64,000 nucleotides of DNA. Source: Epithemia pelagica. Taxonomy: Eukaryota; Bacillariophyta; Bacillariophyceae; Surirellales; Surirellaceae. Under the pieces are notes generated by a model. It had not been told where the DNA came from, ran no database searches, and saw only the letters and a list, made by a program, of their open reading frames with translations. The DNA lies in assembly GCA_946965045.2 (NCBI GenBank), contig OX337235.1, forward strand, positions 1,054,001-1,118,000, in the 5' to 3' direction. Below, piece after piece: positions 38,276 to 49,377 of this stretch (position 1 is the stretch's first letter; each line of letters opens with the position of its first letter). The translations under genes and the position numbers were made by a program.

Positions 38276-40402
38276 CTAGTACAAATCTTCAGGATTCATG
38301 GCATCAACGACGGCATCAGCATCATCATCAGCAATCACCCCTGGTGGGGCTCCTCCAGCCATGATGAGATCATCGTCGTCTTCATCATCATCGTCGTCGT
38401 CATCCATCATCATACGCATACTACTATGATGATCCCCCGATCGACCAGCACCGCTGCGGCCACGTCGGCCTCCACGCCAATAGTCGGGTCCATACGCGGC
38501 CGCGGCCGCCGCGGCACTCAAGACTTGAATATCCGCTTCTTGACAGGCCAACCGTACAATCGTGGCATAGGAATCATCCAATACTTGTTTGGTGACTTGC
38601 GATAATTGCTGTGCTCGTTCGTGGGTTTGAATCATATCGTCATCCACCGAGTCACGATGCAGGGTGTCCGTGACAAGATTCAACCGTGTATTGGCCAAGG
38701 CTTGTTGTTGTTGATACAAGTCATTGTCATCCAACGATTTGCTCGACCAAAGGGCCTCCTCTTCGTTTCGCCGTTTCAATGCGGACGATCGTGATGTCCC
38801 CGTGGCTGTGGCGGTTGTTCCAGCCGAGTGTTGGTGGAGTTGCGACTGTTCTTTCAAAATCATATCCAACCATTCTTGTCGCAAGGCATCGACCGAGGGG
38901 ACCAAACTGGTACCCAAATCTTGCGCCATTACAGCCAGAGGCACTTGTGAATAAGCTCGCCAGTATTGCTGCAAAACCTTGCGTCTCATACCGGCCAACA
39001 ATTGGGGAAGATGAGGTCCCAAAAAAGGATCGACGGCCAATCGAATGGCCAAGGGTGGAACAGCCACACAATTCCAACAGGCTTGGTACTTGGCATGTCC
39101 AAAATCGACCAAACATTGTCGGAGTAAGGGGACCCATTCCAAAGCCGACATGTGATCGGCCAGAGCCGTCATTTCCGCTGTGGTACCATGGCACAAACAC
39201 AAAAAGGCAGCATACATGGCCACATCTTGAGGTGCCACCCAATACGGCAAATTGCGACAACTCGGCGAATGACTTGCCCCGTGAGCTCCAGTACCATCTT
39301 CTCCACTGGTACTGCTACCACTGCTGCTGCCATAGGATGTTGCTGCCGCAAAGGCGGTTTCCATTTCCTCGTGTTGTACCACTTTCATCAAGGCTTGAAG
39401 GGCACGACGGAAATCTCCACACATCATGCGTTCCAAGGCCAAGGCGGTTTGTACTAAAATCAAATCCAATTCGGTACTGGCATGACTACTGGTCAAGAAT
39501 GACGATGTTCCTCCCGATCCCGAACCACCTGCTTGCGCATTCGCGGCTGCTGCCGCCGAAGAGGAAGAATGATGAAGTGTGGATCGGAGGGTATGTTCCA
39601 ATTTGTGAATGTATTCAGCCGCCGCGACCGTGTTCCCAAGAACCAAGGCGAGGGAAACAATTTGCAAACAGATCGATGTGGTTTGGGTGCGGGTGGTACA
39701 ATAATCCTTGGCTCGCAACAAGGCATGAAAGGAAGCAACCCAATCGCCACCACCACTAGTGCTCGACGTGGCCGGACCACCACCCACTTGAGCCAATGCC
39801 AAGTAGGCCGTTCGAATCGATTCTTTGTGCAAATGAGATTGTGCCACTTGCAAGCGATGTTCCAAAACTTCTCGGGATTGACGTGCCAATTCTTCTTGTT
39901 CTTCCACCCATGCAGCATCGTACTCCACTCCGAGGGCCATGCCACCGCGACTGCTGCTGTTAGTTGCTCCCGTTTCCTCGGGAGACTCGGAAATCATCAT
40001 GGGTTCCGATCCCGACGTTTGTTGTTGTGGGCTGGTGACTTCGGGTGCAACCGAATGGTTCGTCGACGCGCTTGTCGTTGTTGGAGGTCCAAACAGTTGT
40101 TTGTATTGCACCACACTGCCTTCGGTTTTGCAGGTATCGGAAATGGCTTGTTGTGCTTGACGAATCACAGTTTGAATTACCATGGAGGGTTCTGAGGATG
40201 GCGTCGCTAAACCCGTGGCTTGTGCGGTGGTGGCAGCAGCAGCAGCAGCACCCACGACGGTTTGACAAAAGTATTGCAACCGCTGAATCCGGGCTGGACC
40301 GGAAGGATATCGAGTCAAAATGGAATCCAACGCATCTTGAACACTTGCTTCCATGTCCACCAATGACACTGATGCTACGGTGGATCCTTGGGACGTCGTC
40401 AT
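38276..40402 (-). CDS. CSN1: COP9 signalosome subunit 1 (CSN1)
   Basis: 708 residues from ATG. CSN1/Rpn7 family features: GPARIQRLQYFCQ near the N-terminus, ESIRTAYLALAQVG then a helical-repeat segment with LLRAKDYCTTRTQTTSICL, AAEYIHKLEHTL, and a middle block YWVAPQDVAMYAAFLCL. A PCI-type domain follows (LRQCLVDFGHAKYQACW to about LVPSVDALRQEW), then a C-terminal helical segment with DDSYATIVRLACQEADIQVL. Poly-Ala, Ser/Gly and Asp insertions make it longer than the usual ~480-530. The family is a scaffold subunit of the complex that removes NEDD8 from cullins in the nucleus and cytosol. Rpn7/PSMD6, the proteasome-lid homolog, is the main alternative. Confidence 0.75.
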   Translation of the reverse strand: MTTSQGSTVASVSLVDMEASVQDALDSILTRYPSGPARIQRLQYFCQTVVGAAAAAATTAQATGLATPSSEPSMVIQTVIRQAQQAISDTCKTEGSVVQYKQLFGPPTTTSASTNHSVAPEVTSPQQQTSGSEPMMISESPEETGATNSSSRGGMALGVEYDAAWVEEQEELARQSREVLEHRLQVAQSHLHKESIRTAYLALAQVGGGPATSSTSGGGDWVASFHALLRAKDYCTTRTQTTSICLQIVSLALVLGNTVAAAEYIHKLEHTLRSTLHHSSSSAAAAANAQAGGSGSGGTSSFLTSSHASTELDLILVQTALALERMMCGDFRRALQALMKVVQHEEMETAFAAATSYGSSSGSSTSGEDGTGAHGASHSPSCRNLPYWVAPQDVAMYAAFLCLCHGTTAEMTALADHMSALEWVPLLRQCLVDFGHAKYQACWNCVAVPPLAIRLAVDPFLGPHLPQLLAGMRRKVLQQYWRAYSQVPLAVMAQDLGTSLVPSVDALRQEWLDMILKEQSQLHQHSAGTTATATGTSRSSALKRRNEEEALWSSKSLDDNDLYQQQQALANTRLNLVTDTLHRDSVDDDMIQTHERAQQLSQVTKQVLDDSYATIVRLACQEADIQVLSAAAAAAAYGPDYWRGGRRGRSGAGRSGDHHSSMRMMMDDDDDDDEDDDDLIMAGGAPPGVIADDDADAVVDAMNPEDLY

Positions 40403-40851
40403 TGTGATATGTAGAGGGGGTCTCTCTTCTTTTTGGGAGTCGCGACGGAAGCAATTCTACAATCCGAGATGGAGCACCATTGATCAATCCTGATCCTTGT
40501 ATTATTTTTTGTGGATCTTTTCCGTTTCCTTCCCGTTTTCCCAAAAGACTACTTTTTCAGTGATACTAAAGTTTGAGACAGAAAAGTTTTTGCAGAACCA
40601 AAAACTGCCACGGTATTCGAATATCTACCCTTTCGAAAGCGTGACACCTACTCCTAGCTGCTCACGAAAGGAAGAAATCGTGAGAACAAAATTTCGTTTT
40701 CGTAAGTTCTAGAGATGCACGGCATAGTACAGAGTGCAGATTGCTCATGAGCAAACAAAGATATGAGTCATGATGATGTATGTGCTGTGCTGGCCGGCTA
40801 ACGTTTGCTTTCCTTTTTGCCATGATATCGTGCTTTGCTCGTCGTTGTTTC
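40403..40851. other. Spacer between CSN1 and the oxidoreductase gene
   Basis: The 5' side of CSN1 and the 3' side of the downstream gene. No other feature seen. Confidence 0.5.
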
Positions 40852-42671
40852 TTAGGAGGAGGAATATTCCTTCTTGCCCTTTTTCCCAGACTTGTCCTTC
40901 TTTTCAAGGGATGCGAGAATCAAATCGGCCGCATGGTATCCAATCAACATGCTGGGTGCAGCCGGATTCCCATTTTGAATGCGCGGCATGATACTTGAAT
41001 CCACAACACGAAGTCCCCGAATTCCATAGACTTGCAAGTGCCGATTGACCACGCCGTACTGGGATCGGGGTGCCATTTGACAAGTGCCGGCTGGATGATA
41101 CTGTCCCATGGCAAAAAGTCGCACATAGTCGGCCAGTTCCTCGTCGGTTTGGTAGGAGGCACTCAAGTCAATTTCCTGCAGGATATAGGGACGACTGGCC
41201 GCCACGGCCCGCATCTTTCGGACACCTTCTACCATGCGATCCACGTCCACGGATTCCGACAAAAAGTTGGCCTCGACAGTGGGATAGAGAGAGTCGGGAT
41301 TGAACCGTAAGGTCCCTGTGGATTTCGGTTGCGTCAACATGGTCCACAAATTGGCCGTGTCTCCAGTATCCACCAATTGTTCCAAAATGTGGGGAAGATT
41401 CAGGTAATGAGCAAATCCAGCATAGTAACTAAAGGCTGTTTGCATATCCGGTGCATCGCAGTAATCATTGTCCTTCTTCTTCTTTTTCTGATTTCTGTAC
41501 GACGACGAAGCAGAGCAGTGTTGCGAATACCAGTTACCGATAAAATCCCCGCCATTGCTCGTGAGAGGTGGATTCAGGACAACGTCACTAAAGCCTTGCT
41601 TCAGGGTGACGACCAAGTGCAAGAACAAATGATTTTGATAATTTTTCCCCACACCTGGTAAATTTTGGACGACAGGGACCCCATGCGGTAGGAGCTGATC
41701 ACTGGGTCCAATGCCACTTTTCATGAGCAAATGGGGAGTAATGTACGGACCGGCACTAAGAATGACTTCTCCTCCCGAAACGATCTCTAGCGTTTGCGTT
41801 GTACTCGTTGGATCGGTAAGGTCGACATACTCGACACCGACGGCGCGTTTTCCCTCCAACAAGACTTTGGTCACTTGATGTTCGAGCAAAATGGCCAAAT
41901 TGTCCAAACCTTGTACTTGAGGGGGAAAGAAATTGCGTGGAACAGAACTGCGCAGTCCATCCTTGATAGATTTGTCGTAAAAGCCAACAAGGCTTGTGTC
42001 GCCATTGGCAATGTTTTTGCCACCCTCAGGGGGTGGACCCCACCCTAGTACTTGACGATAGGCCTCGAGGACTTGAAAGGCTTCGGGTGCCGCTGTGAGC
42101 TCTGAATCTTCAAAAGGACCAATAATCTCCTCCAACTCATCGTACTTTTGCCAGACATGGTTCCAACCCCAGGCGTCAAAGATATTGGCATTGCCACGAT
42201 TGTACACCATGGCATTTCCAGCCGATCCACCTCCAAAGAGCTTAAAGGCCATTTGCCACTCACTGCTGGCGGAATTGGGGGCACTACACTACTCGTAAAC
42301 TCGGTCGTTTCCCATTGACGGTCGTACTGTTTGTCAAAGGCCTCGTCGAGCCACACGGTTTCTGCAATGGTGGGATCAATTTGCGGCTGTGCGACCCAAT
42401 GAAAGGTGGGAATACTCAAGTTGGCGTTGAATCCAAACTGTGGAACGGGTATAATCTCCTTGTCCAGTCCCCGTTCCAAAAGAACGACGCATCGTTTGCC
42501 TTCATTGGCCAATCGACTGGCCAATATGCCACCCGCACACCCACCTCCCACCACGATAAACTCGGGCTCGCATGTCAGCTCCTCCAAAGATGTCACAGCC
42601 GCCGATCTCGACCAGAGAAGACTGAACGAAAGCAAACCAGGCAAGAGCTTTGGAGTGGACAGTGTCACCAT
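40852..42671 (-). CDS. Secreted GMC-family FAD oxidoreductase, one frameshift
   Basis: The first ATG is at 42671 and begins a signal-peptide-like stretch (MVTLSTPKLLPGLLSFSLLW). The FAD dinucleotide motif VVGGGCAGGILASRLA follows, with ERG ending the second strand. The frame breaks at the run of five G at 42277-42281; six would restore a 606-residue protein reading VVPPNSASSEWQMAF. Past the joint come the GMC signature around LFGGGSAGNAMVYNRG, the second GMC pattern (GGEVILSAGPYITPHLLMKSGIG) and the C-terminal block. That block has the active-site His in YHPAGTCQM, then GLRVVDSSIMP and GNPAAPSMLIG. The family oxidises alcohols (choline, glucose, aryl alcohols) with FAD; the substrate is not predictable. 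The very basic C-terminal tail is unusual. Confidence 0.85.
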
Positions 42672-43930
42672 GGTGGTGGTTCTTAAAGAGAGGCAACTGT
42701 CAACGAGATCATCAGTTGTCAAACCTAGATCTTACCCAGATTTTTGGGAGCTTGATTTTGCCGTTCGCAAAGGGAAAGATTTTTTGTCGAGAGAAGAGCT
42801 CAAGGTACAACTACTTTGTACAACTACATTAAATTTGTGGAAAGTACTGGAGAAGTTACTGGTTGGGATTGGGTGTTGGGGAGTGTGCTCGTCGCCGGGC
42901 AATACTTGCAAGTTCGTTGGAGAGCACTCGTGACTCGTGAACGGATATGAGAAAAGATTAAGATCATCTCCTACTATAGCCCCCTGGCCCCTCAACAGCT
43001 GCCCAAAATTCCAAAGTCATCAGTCATCACACTTTGTCCGTCAACTCAAATCTCGAATACTCGTATCTCCCCTCTTTTACATCTACGATCTACGAGTAGG
43101 TACTCGTACTCCTACCGCCGACAGAATAGTTCTCCTTCCAAAAGGAAAGCCAGAAGGACACACCCACAAGAAAGAAATGGAGTGATTCCAGATCTACGCC
43201 TGTTTTGCTTCAGAATGAGGAGAAGACATACAAGGAATGATCCATCAGCAAGACAAGGAGTAGTTTACATCACAGAATTGTTGCTGATAGAAATTCATGT
43301 GGCTCATGCAACTACGAGTATGAATATTCTACCTCAGCTGTAGTTACTCGGCATTCGCAAAAGAGTGTAGAAAGGTGGGAAAACATGTCGACTGCCTCCC
43401 TTTTCTTTCCATATATCCGATATCCGGGAACAACCGAGAAATCACATGGGACAAACTCACATGCAGCCATTGCAGGCTTTTTGACACTATCGCTGGTCGA
43501 TTTTTTCTATTTGTTTCACGAAACGGTCCCAAACATCATGCTTGTGTGTTCTTGCCCCGATCTGTCCATCCATCGTTGAGTGTTTCAAGTATCAACGCCT
43601 TGATGGAGGGAAGAGTCGCCCCGCGAATTCCAGCTATTTCTTACGGGATCAAGATCAGGCCAGCGTCACCTTCCCCCAAGCGCGCGCATTCTCTTTGAGC
43701 GCCACTGCGGATCGCGTGCCGTGCCTCTGGCGTCTGCCGAGAGCGCCATGTTTTGCATCTCGCGACCACAACATGTTGCTCGATAGACTCCAGGATTTAC
43801 GTTGTAACTTGTAACAACGACAACGTGCTGTCTGCAATTGTCCTCATCATCATCTATTTTCCTTCTGAAAGACAACAGTGACAAAAACTCGGGTCTTCTA
43901 AGAACTGTGTTGCACAGCACTACAAACTTC
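42672..43930. other. Divergent intergenic region
   Basis: It separates the oxidoreductase (minus) from the glycosyltransferase (plus), so it should hold both promoters. No clear TATA box or repeat found. A run of CTCGAATACTCGTAT/GAGTAGGTACTCGTACTCCTACC near 43055-43110 has short inverted pieces. Confidence 0.5.
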
Positions 43931-45370
43931 ATGACATCAACAACAACAACAACGACGACGAGAGGCAGGTCGAAGAATGGATGCCACCGCAGAAAGACTC
44001 GACGGCGCCGGTGGTTGCAATGGTGGCAGCACACCATTCCGTGTTGTCTGTTGTGTCTGGCGGCCACTAGTGTTTTGGTGACCAATCAAGTGGCTCAAAG
44101 TACAGTCGAACGGTGGTCGTCGGCACAATTGCAAATGCTCACCAATTTCACAGTCACGTACAAACAACCACCGCAACCAAAGGGGAATGTGTCTTTCATG
44201 GAGAAAGCAAAACACCGCTTACAATACAAGTCGTCGAACCCGACGTTGTATCAAACGGACCGGTTTCCACCTATCACGAAACCACGGCAGGATCAGGGGT
44301 TTGGTGCCTGTCTCATGTTTAAAAATGACAATCATTTGCTCTCTGAATGGATTGCCTATCATTACACCATTTTGCCACTACGCCATCTCGTGATTGGAAC
44401 GGATGTGGACAACACTCAAGATCCCCGTCATGTGTTGAAGGAGTGGACTGGATTGCCCTTGGAGGTTCGCATTCTCAATGCCAGTCAGTTTGTCGATCCC
44501 CAACCACAACCACAAGAATTGTCGCAACGAAACAAAGTTTCGGCCGCCACTGTAGCACATCATGAATTTGCCAATCGGCAAAAGGGCTTCTTGCGCCACT
44601 GTACTCAACTGTTGCGCCGCTCTGAACTATGGACAGGTCCCGTAACCTGGACCACCTACATTGATTCCGATGAGTTTGTGACGTGGAATCCATGGGATGC
44701 CTCCGAACCCGCCTTGTCCAAATTGGAGCAACAGCAGCAGCAGCAGCAGCTCCCCTTTGTGCAAAAACGAAAACAACTTTTATCACAGTCCCAACGTTCC
44801 CGTGCCACTGTTTTGGAGTTTCTGCATGAACATGGTGACGCTCTGTTTTGGGAAAATGGAAATCGAACCATTTGTTACACCCTTCCTCGTCTCCGCTTTG
44901 GGGCACTCGAAAATCATACCTGCCCCGTGGAGGACGCACCCCCAGTCCTGCCACACAAAACTACAATCTCCTTGCCACAGCAGCACTTGGGTACCCTACG
45001 ATTCTTGCAACATGCAGCCAAAGACGACTTTTCTCGCAACAAGTTTGGTAAAGTAATCATGGATGTATCTCAACTCTCTGACCATGTCACTCAACACCAA
45101 CAACCACGAAACATTCATCGACCCTGGATCGAGTATTGTGGACCCGCCGCCAAGCCACTGCGAATTTCGTTGCTTCGATTGAATCATTATCTGGGAAGTT
45201 GGGAGCGCTATTCGGGCCGTAGCAAGGATGACCGACGATCTCGAGACTATTGGGAACAAATGGCATCCTTACAAGGAGGTCAAGCGTGTGGGGATACCAC
45301 GCACCACTGGCTTGCGCAGTTTGTGGAACAAGTGGGACACGAGCGAGCGAGCGCCATCTTAAATGCCTGA
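43931..45370 (+). CDS. GT92-like type II membrane glycosyltransferase
   Basis: 479 residues from the ATG at 43931; the frame is open upstream but only through non-ATG codons. A basic cytosolic N-terminus (RRKTRRRRWLQWW) is followed by one membrane anchor (IPCCLLCLAATSVLVTN), the topology of a Golgi type II enzyme. The catalytic region starts GFGACLMFKNDNHLLSEWIAYHY, a typical start of the GT92/DUF23 GT-A fold. It contains HLVIGTDVDN, a WTTYIDSDEF motif (the D-x-D metal site) and late Cys/His residues. GT92 enzymes add galactose or related sugars to glycans. A short poly-Gln run (CAG repeat near 44730) lies just after the DSDEF block. Confidence 0.75.
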   Translation: MTSTTTTTTTRGRSKNGCHRRKTRRRRWLQWWQHTIPCCLLCLAATSVLVTNQVAQSTVERWSSAQLQMLTNFTVTYKQPPQPKGNVSFMEKAKHRLQYKSSNPTLYQTDRFPPITKPRQDQGFGACLMFKNDNHLLSEWIAYHYTILPLRHLVIGTDVDNTQDPRHVLKEWTGLPLEVRILNASQFVDPQPQPQELSQRNKVSAATVAHHEFANRQKGFLRHCTQLLRRSELWTGPVTWTTYIDSDEFVTWNPWDASEPALSKLEQQQQQQQLPFVQKRKQLLSQSQRSRATVLEFLHEHGDALFWENGNRTICYTLPRLRFGALENHTCPVEDAPPVLPHKTTISLPQQHLGTLRFLQHAAKDDFSRNKFGKVIMDVSQLSDHVTQHQQPRNIHRPWIEYCGPAAKPLRISLLRLNHYLGSWERYSGRSKDDRRSRDYWEQMASLQGGQACGDTTHHWLAQFVEQVGHERASAILNA

Positions 45371-46082
45371 AACTGCACATGTGGGTTGAAATAAAGATTC
45401 GACATGAGCGAGGCATAGTCATTGCGACAACCTCTCTCTTTGGTCGTTTCCCGTTGTATCGCAAGCGTCATGCTCCACTTTGTGCTTAGACTATACAAAT
45501 TCAGAACTGTGGTGGATAGTAATATCACATGGCACGAGGAGAAGTCGGAGAAGACTAGAATTGCTAAGAGTAAGTTCTTATAACAAAATTTTGCGGTCAA
45601 TGGAAGATGCGAATACATTAAACACCCAAGGTGAGGTGCTGTGTGTTCGCAAAAGTGAAAGATCCATTCAAGACGTCAGAAATGAGATTGTATACACACG
45701 TGCTATCATCCAGAAATCGCAGTTGTCCCGACCCTGACCCTGACTCATTCATTGCCATATCCTTCAAAGCATGAACACGAAGCAACATTTCACCGCTCAT
45801 TGATTCTGCCAGACCAAACCCCGGATATGTTCCTCCACTGTGACATCCACCTGAAATTAGTGACGACCGCGATACTCTTTTCCTTTTGCTGGCTCGTAAC
45901 AAGAGCGGCTTCTACAGACTCCCAGACACTACTGCATGATCAGTCTGGAAAACGATGGGAGGTTAAAACGAGAAGACTGATCAATTTCTCCTGGAAACGT
46001 CAATGTGCTTGAATGGATTCGAAAAAAGACCCGTTTTTGTTCCACCATGAGCGCCTTCTGTCTGCAGTATAAGCTTTCACCT
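45371..46082. other. Convergent intergenic region
   Basis: The shared 3' region of the glycosyltransferase and the OsmC-pirin gene. Short open frames on both strands have no recognisable features. Confidence 0.5.
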
Positions 46083-47961
46083 TCACGTGCTACCTTTTGG
46101 TGGTGGTTTTTTCACGGATGGGTACGGTATGGAATCCAAATTGTCTTCCCCCACCACGGGTGGGAAGATGGATCGATCAATATTGACACCTCCTCCCCAT
46201 GCCGCAACCGCACGGTCAATCTTTTCTTTGGAATGGGATACAAAGTTCCATTTCCATGAAGCGTGGTTCGGGGAGGGCTGTCCCACCCAAAATAGCCACA
46301 TGCGCAGTGGCGTCCAAGGCAACCAATCTTCCATCTAACAAACCAGTCGATCCCTGTACTTTGTACACTCTCATACTTCCGGCTTCCAAAACAACCATGT
46401 CCTCCTCCTCCGTGTTTCCATTTTCGACGACAAAACTCTTGCCCAAGAGTCCCACCCTTCCCGAAACTACATAGAATCCCACTTCGATGGTTTCGTCGGC
46501 ATTGGCCGCGGGTGGTAACAGGTCAAACACGCCGTCTTGTTCCGACCATTCCACATCGACATAAAACACTTTGCCACATTCCTTGGTCACTGGAATTTCG
46601 GTTTGTCGGTACCCATTGAATTCTCCCACGACAAGATTGGCCGTGACACTCTCTGCGGATGGCAAGGCAACGGCACTGTCCGCATGATGAAAGGAGGGCT
46701 CGATATCCTCCAAGGCTTTGGGCAGGGCCACCCAAAGCTGGAGTCCATGAGACGAGGTGGGTAACGATTGGTCATTTCCGAAAAAACCTTGCAAGCTTTC
46801 TGGTTTCCCTCGTTCGGAATGTACGACACCTTTTCCAGAAATCATAAAGTTGACTCCACCGGGCACAATGGGCTTTTCAGCACCGGTGGAATCTCGATGC
46901 AAGATAGCTCCTTGGTACAGATATGTCAAGGTGGCCAATCCAATGTGAGGATGGGGACCCACATTCATGGCATGATCGTCAACTGATACAGGTCCAAAAT
47001 GATCCAAAAAGACAAAGCTTCCGACCGATCGCATTTTGTAATAGGGAAGGATCCGGCGCACTTCAAAACCGGGTGACAGTGTAGTGGATTTGCCCGCAAA
47101 GTGAGCCACCAATTCCGCCTCGAGAATGCTCTCTGCTGGTTCCTGTTTCATGGAACCCGGTTCTTGGAGAGGAGGAACTGAGTCTTCCACCAGACTAGTG
47201 ATAATTTTGACATGGTCACTTTCCAACGTTCGGTGGACTGGGCACAAATTGGCAATCTGTAGCAATCGATCTCGATGTGCCTGGGTAAGATCTGGTCCTC
47301 CACGGAACCGAATTCGACGAGTAATGAGATCAATCTTGTTCTTTTTCGTAGTCTTTGTGGAAGTTGTTGAGGTTTGGTTTGTGACCACCGAGCCTTGTTG
47401 TTCTTGAACACACTCTTGACAGTCTTGTTCGTACACCTTGTTATGCTCCAACGTCACATCCACTCCTTGGAGGGGAATCTGTTTGCGTTGAGCATACATT
47501 GTGACAGTAATGGAGGTACAACTGCCCAATCCACTCAAGACGAGATCGTACGGACTGGGTCCCAAATCACGGCCACCAATACTGGGTGGTTCGTCCACGA
47601 CAAAGCTGTGACGTGTGGTTGTCGTAGAATCAAAGATCGTGGCCTCTCCTTCTCCCTCCTTGTTATCATTACCAACTGGTCCTCCGACACGCACTATATT
47701 TTTGTATCGACTGCCGCCTTCCATGGCCTTGTTTTCACCACCACTACTACCAGTGTTGTTGTCATCGTCGGAGGAGACAGTCACCACGGAAAACAAGCGT
47801 GGATGACGGCTACTGTAAGGCACTGCAGCTGGTGTTGCCCCGAATGCAGTTTGCGTCCCCGCAAACGCTCTTGCGGTGATTGCCAAGGATGAAGAAAAGC
47901 CCTTGCAGGATTGAGCAGCACGAAGGAGGTAAGCCATGGTAACTTTCGTTGTCCACCACAT
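46083..47961 (-). CDS. OsmC-pirin fusion protein, probably organellar, one frameshift
   Basis: The first ATG in frame is at 47961, with a second at 47937 ([20 protein letters not shown]) that looks like a mitochondrial or plastid presequence. Residues ~85-265 are an OsmC domain with its two redox Cys: [18 protein letters not shown] (Cys ~148) and LCPVHRTLE (Cys ~240). Residues ~300-625 are pirin, with the metal-binding pattern [11 protein letters not shown] and VVHSER. The frame ends early at 46216; removing one base from the TTT run 46251-46253 gives [16 protein letters not shown] and 625 residues, the usual pirin C-terminus. OsmC proteins reduce organic peroxides; pirins are cupin-fold metalloproteins with quercetinase or redox-sensor roles. 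A link in oxidant or aromatic detoxification is inference. Confidence 0.85.
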
Positions 47962-49377
47962 CGAAGATCGAAGATATAACAAAATCTTTGATGGGATCTT
48001 CGACAAACTGACGACGGACAGAGCCACCTCATAGCCACAACAACATAGGAGTAGTCTTCTGTAGTTTCCGAGTAGATAGGAGTATCTTCGTCATGAATGT
48101 TTGGTTGTTGCATGCTTACAGGAGAAGGATGAAAGACTCAGTGGGAGCAAAGAGTCCATGTACCCACGTCTCTAGGTAGCTCGTGTCGTATGAACAAGTA
48201 TCCCAATAGTTACCAGTCGCCCAGAGTGAGCAGGAAATCAACTCATGTTTGAATGACCCCTTCTCCTGTTGACTTCTGATTCTGCAATGGTTCCATTGCC
48301 TCCTCTCACACCAAAACACCCACAGCTATGTTCCTGAAACAGTAGTATGATGAATTTTGACGCCTAGAACACTGGCAGTCACCATAGTGTCCAGACGCGA
48401 ACGGTGTCGTATGCAAGATGGGTGGGCGAGAATCGCTGAACCTGTATTCCGGTAACTCCAGCGAAGCTTCGATTCTCTCACTTCTTAGGATTAGCTAGAG
48501 GGAACCTGGGGAACCCGTTCGTCGAGCAACCGGTACCTTACACGAGAGGATCTGCATCGTTGGCAGACAAGAATAATCCAGTCCTCAAGGCGGACAGTGG
48601 TTGCAAGTTGGAAGAACCACTCTTGCAAGATGAGAGAACTTGGTCCAGATGCATCCAACCAAGAATGGCAACGGCAAACGAAATCCACATTCTGGAAACA
48701 ACAAACGTCTCGGGCAGAGACACCAAGTCCCGAGCCGAGACACGTCGCCAACACCAACCGAACAACGGTGGATGATCTAACTCCCGTCCTATGATTTTCT
48801 AGGTTCGTCTCAATGTGCGATTCAATGCTCCTAAACACAAGGCATCCAGTTCAGAGAATGGATCGTGCCGCTCGCAAATGTTGGTTGGAGTATCGTTCGT
48901 CGTTTTAAAAACATCGCGTCATTGTCTTGTTTTGGCTGCGGTCGGCATCAAATTCCCAACGCGTGAGAAAGATTTTGTTACGGTTTAACGGTACTTTCGC
49001 GTGGTAGGGTGGAGTATCCGTGATAGGCCTCCCTCCACAAGGCGAAAAGCCCAACGAAATCTCGCCAAAGCACATGGTAGATTGCACGCATTGTTCTTAT
49101 GGCATGCGTTCTTGGTGCGTTAGAATGATGATTATAATGACCGTTGAAAGTGACTGCTTAGAGCAAGTGTAGTACTATTTCACCTATTAAAAATTTTAAT
49201 GAAGTAATGGGCGATGCTTTTTCCATAAGTCATCGGGATCAAGACTTGATGTTCTTTGAATACCTAGTACTTTTTTGTCGAGATAGGTCAACAGCGACAC
49301 GAGATATTCTTAGTCGTTTCCAAAGATCCGTTGCCTTGGTGTCTGCACGATACGTTTGCTAGAAAAATTTTTTTTGG
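47962..49377. other. Divergent intergenic region
   Basis: 1.4 kb between the OsmC-pirin gene and the cyclin gene. No gene or RNA supported; open frames near 48500-48840 look like chance. Confidence 0.5.

Noticed and set aside
45602-46012. Open frames on both strands in the convergent spacer
   Set aside because: Short, overlapping on opposite strands, with no motif or homologous neighbour.
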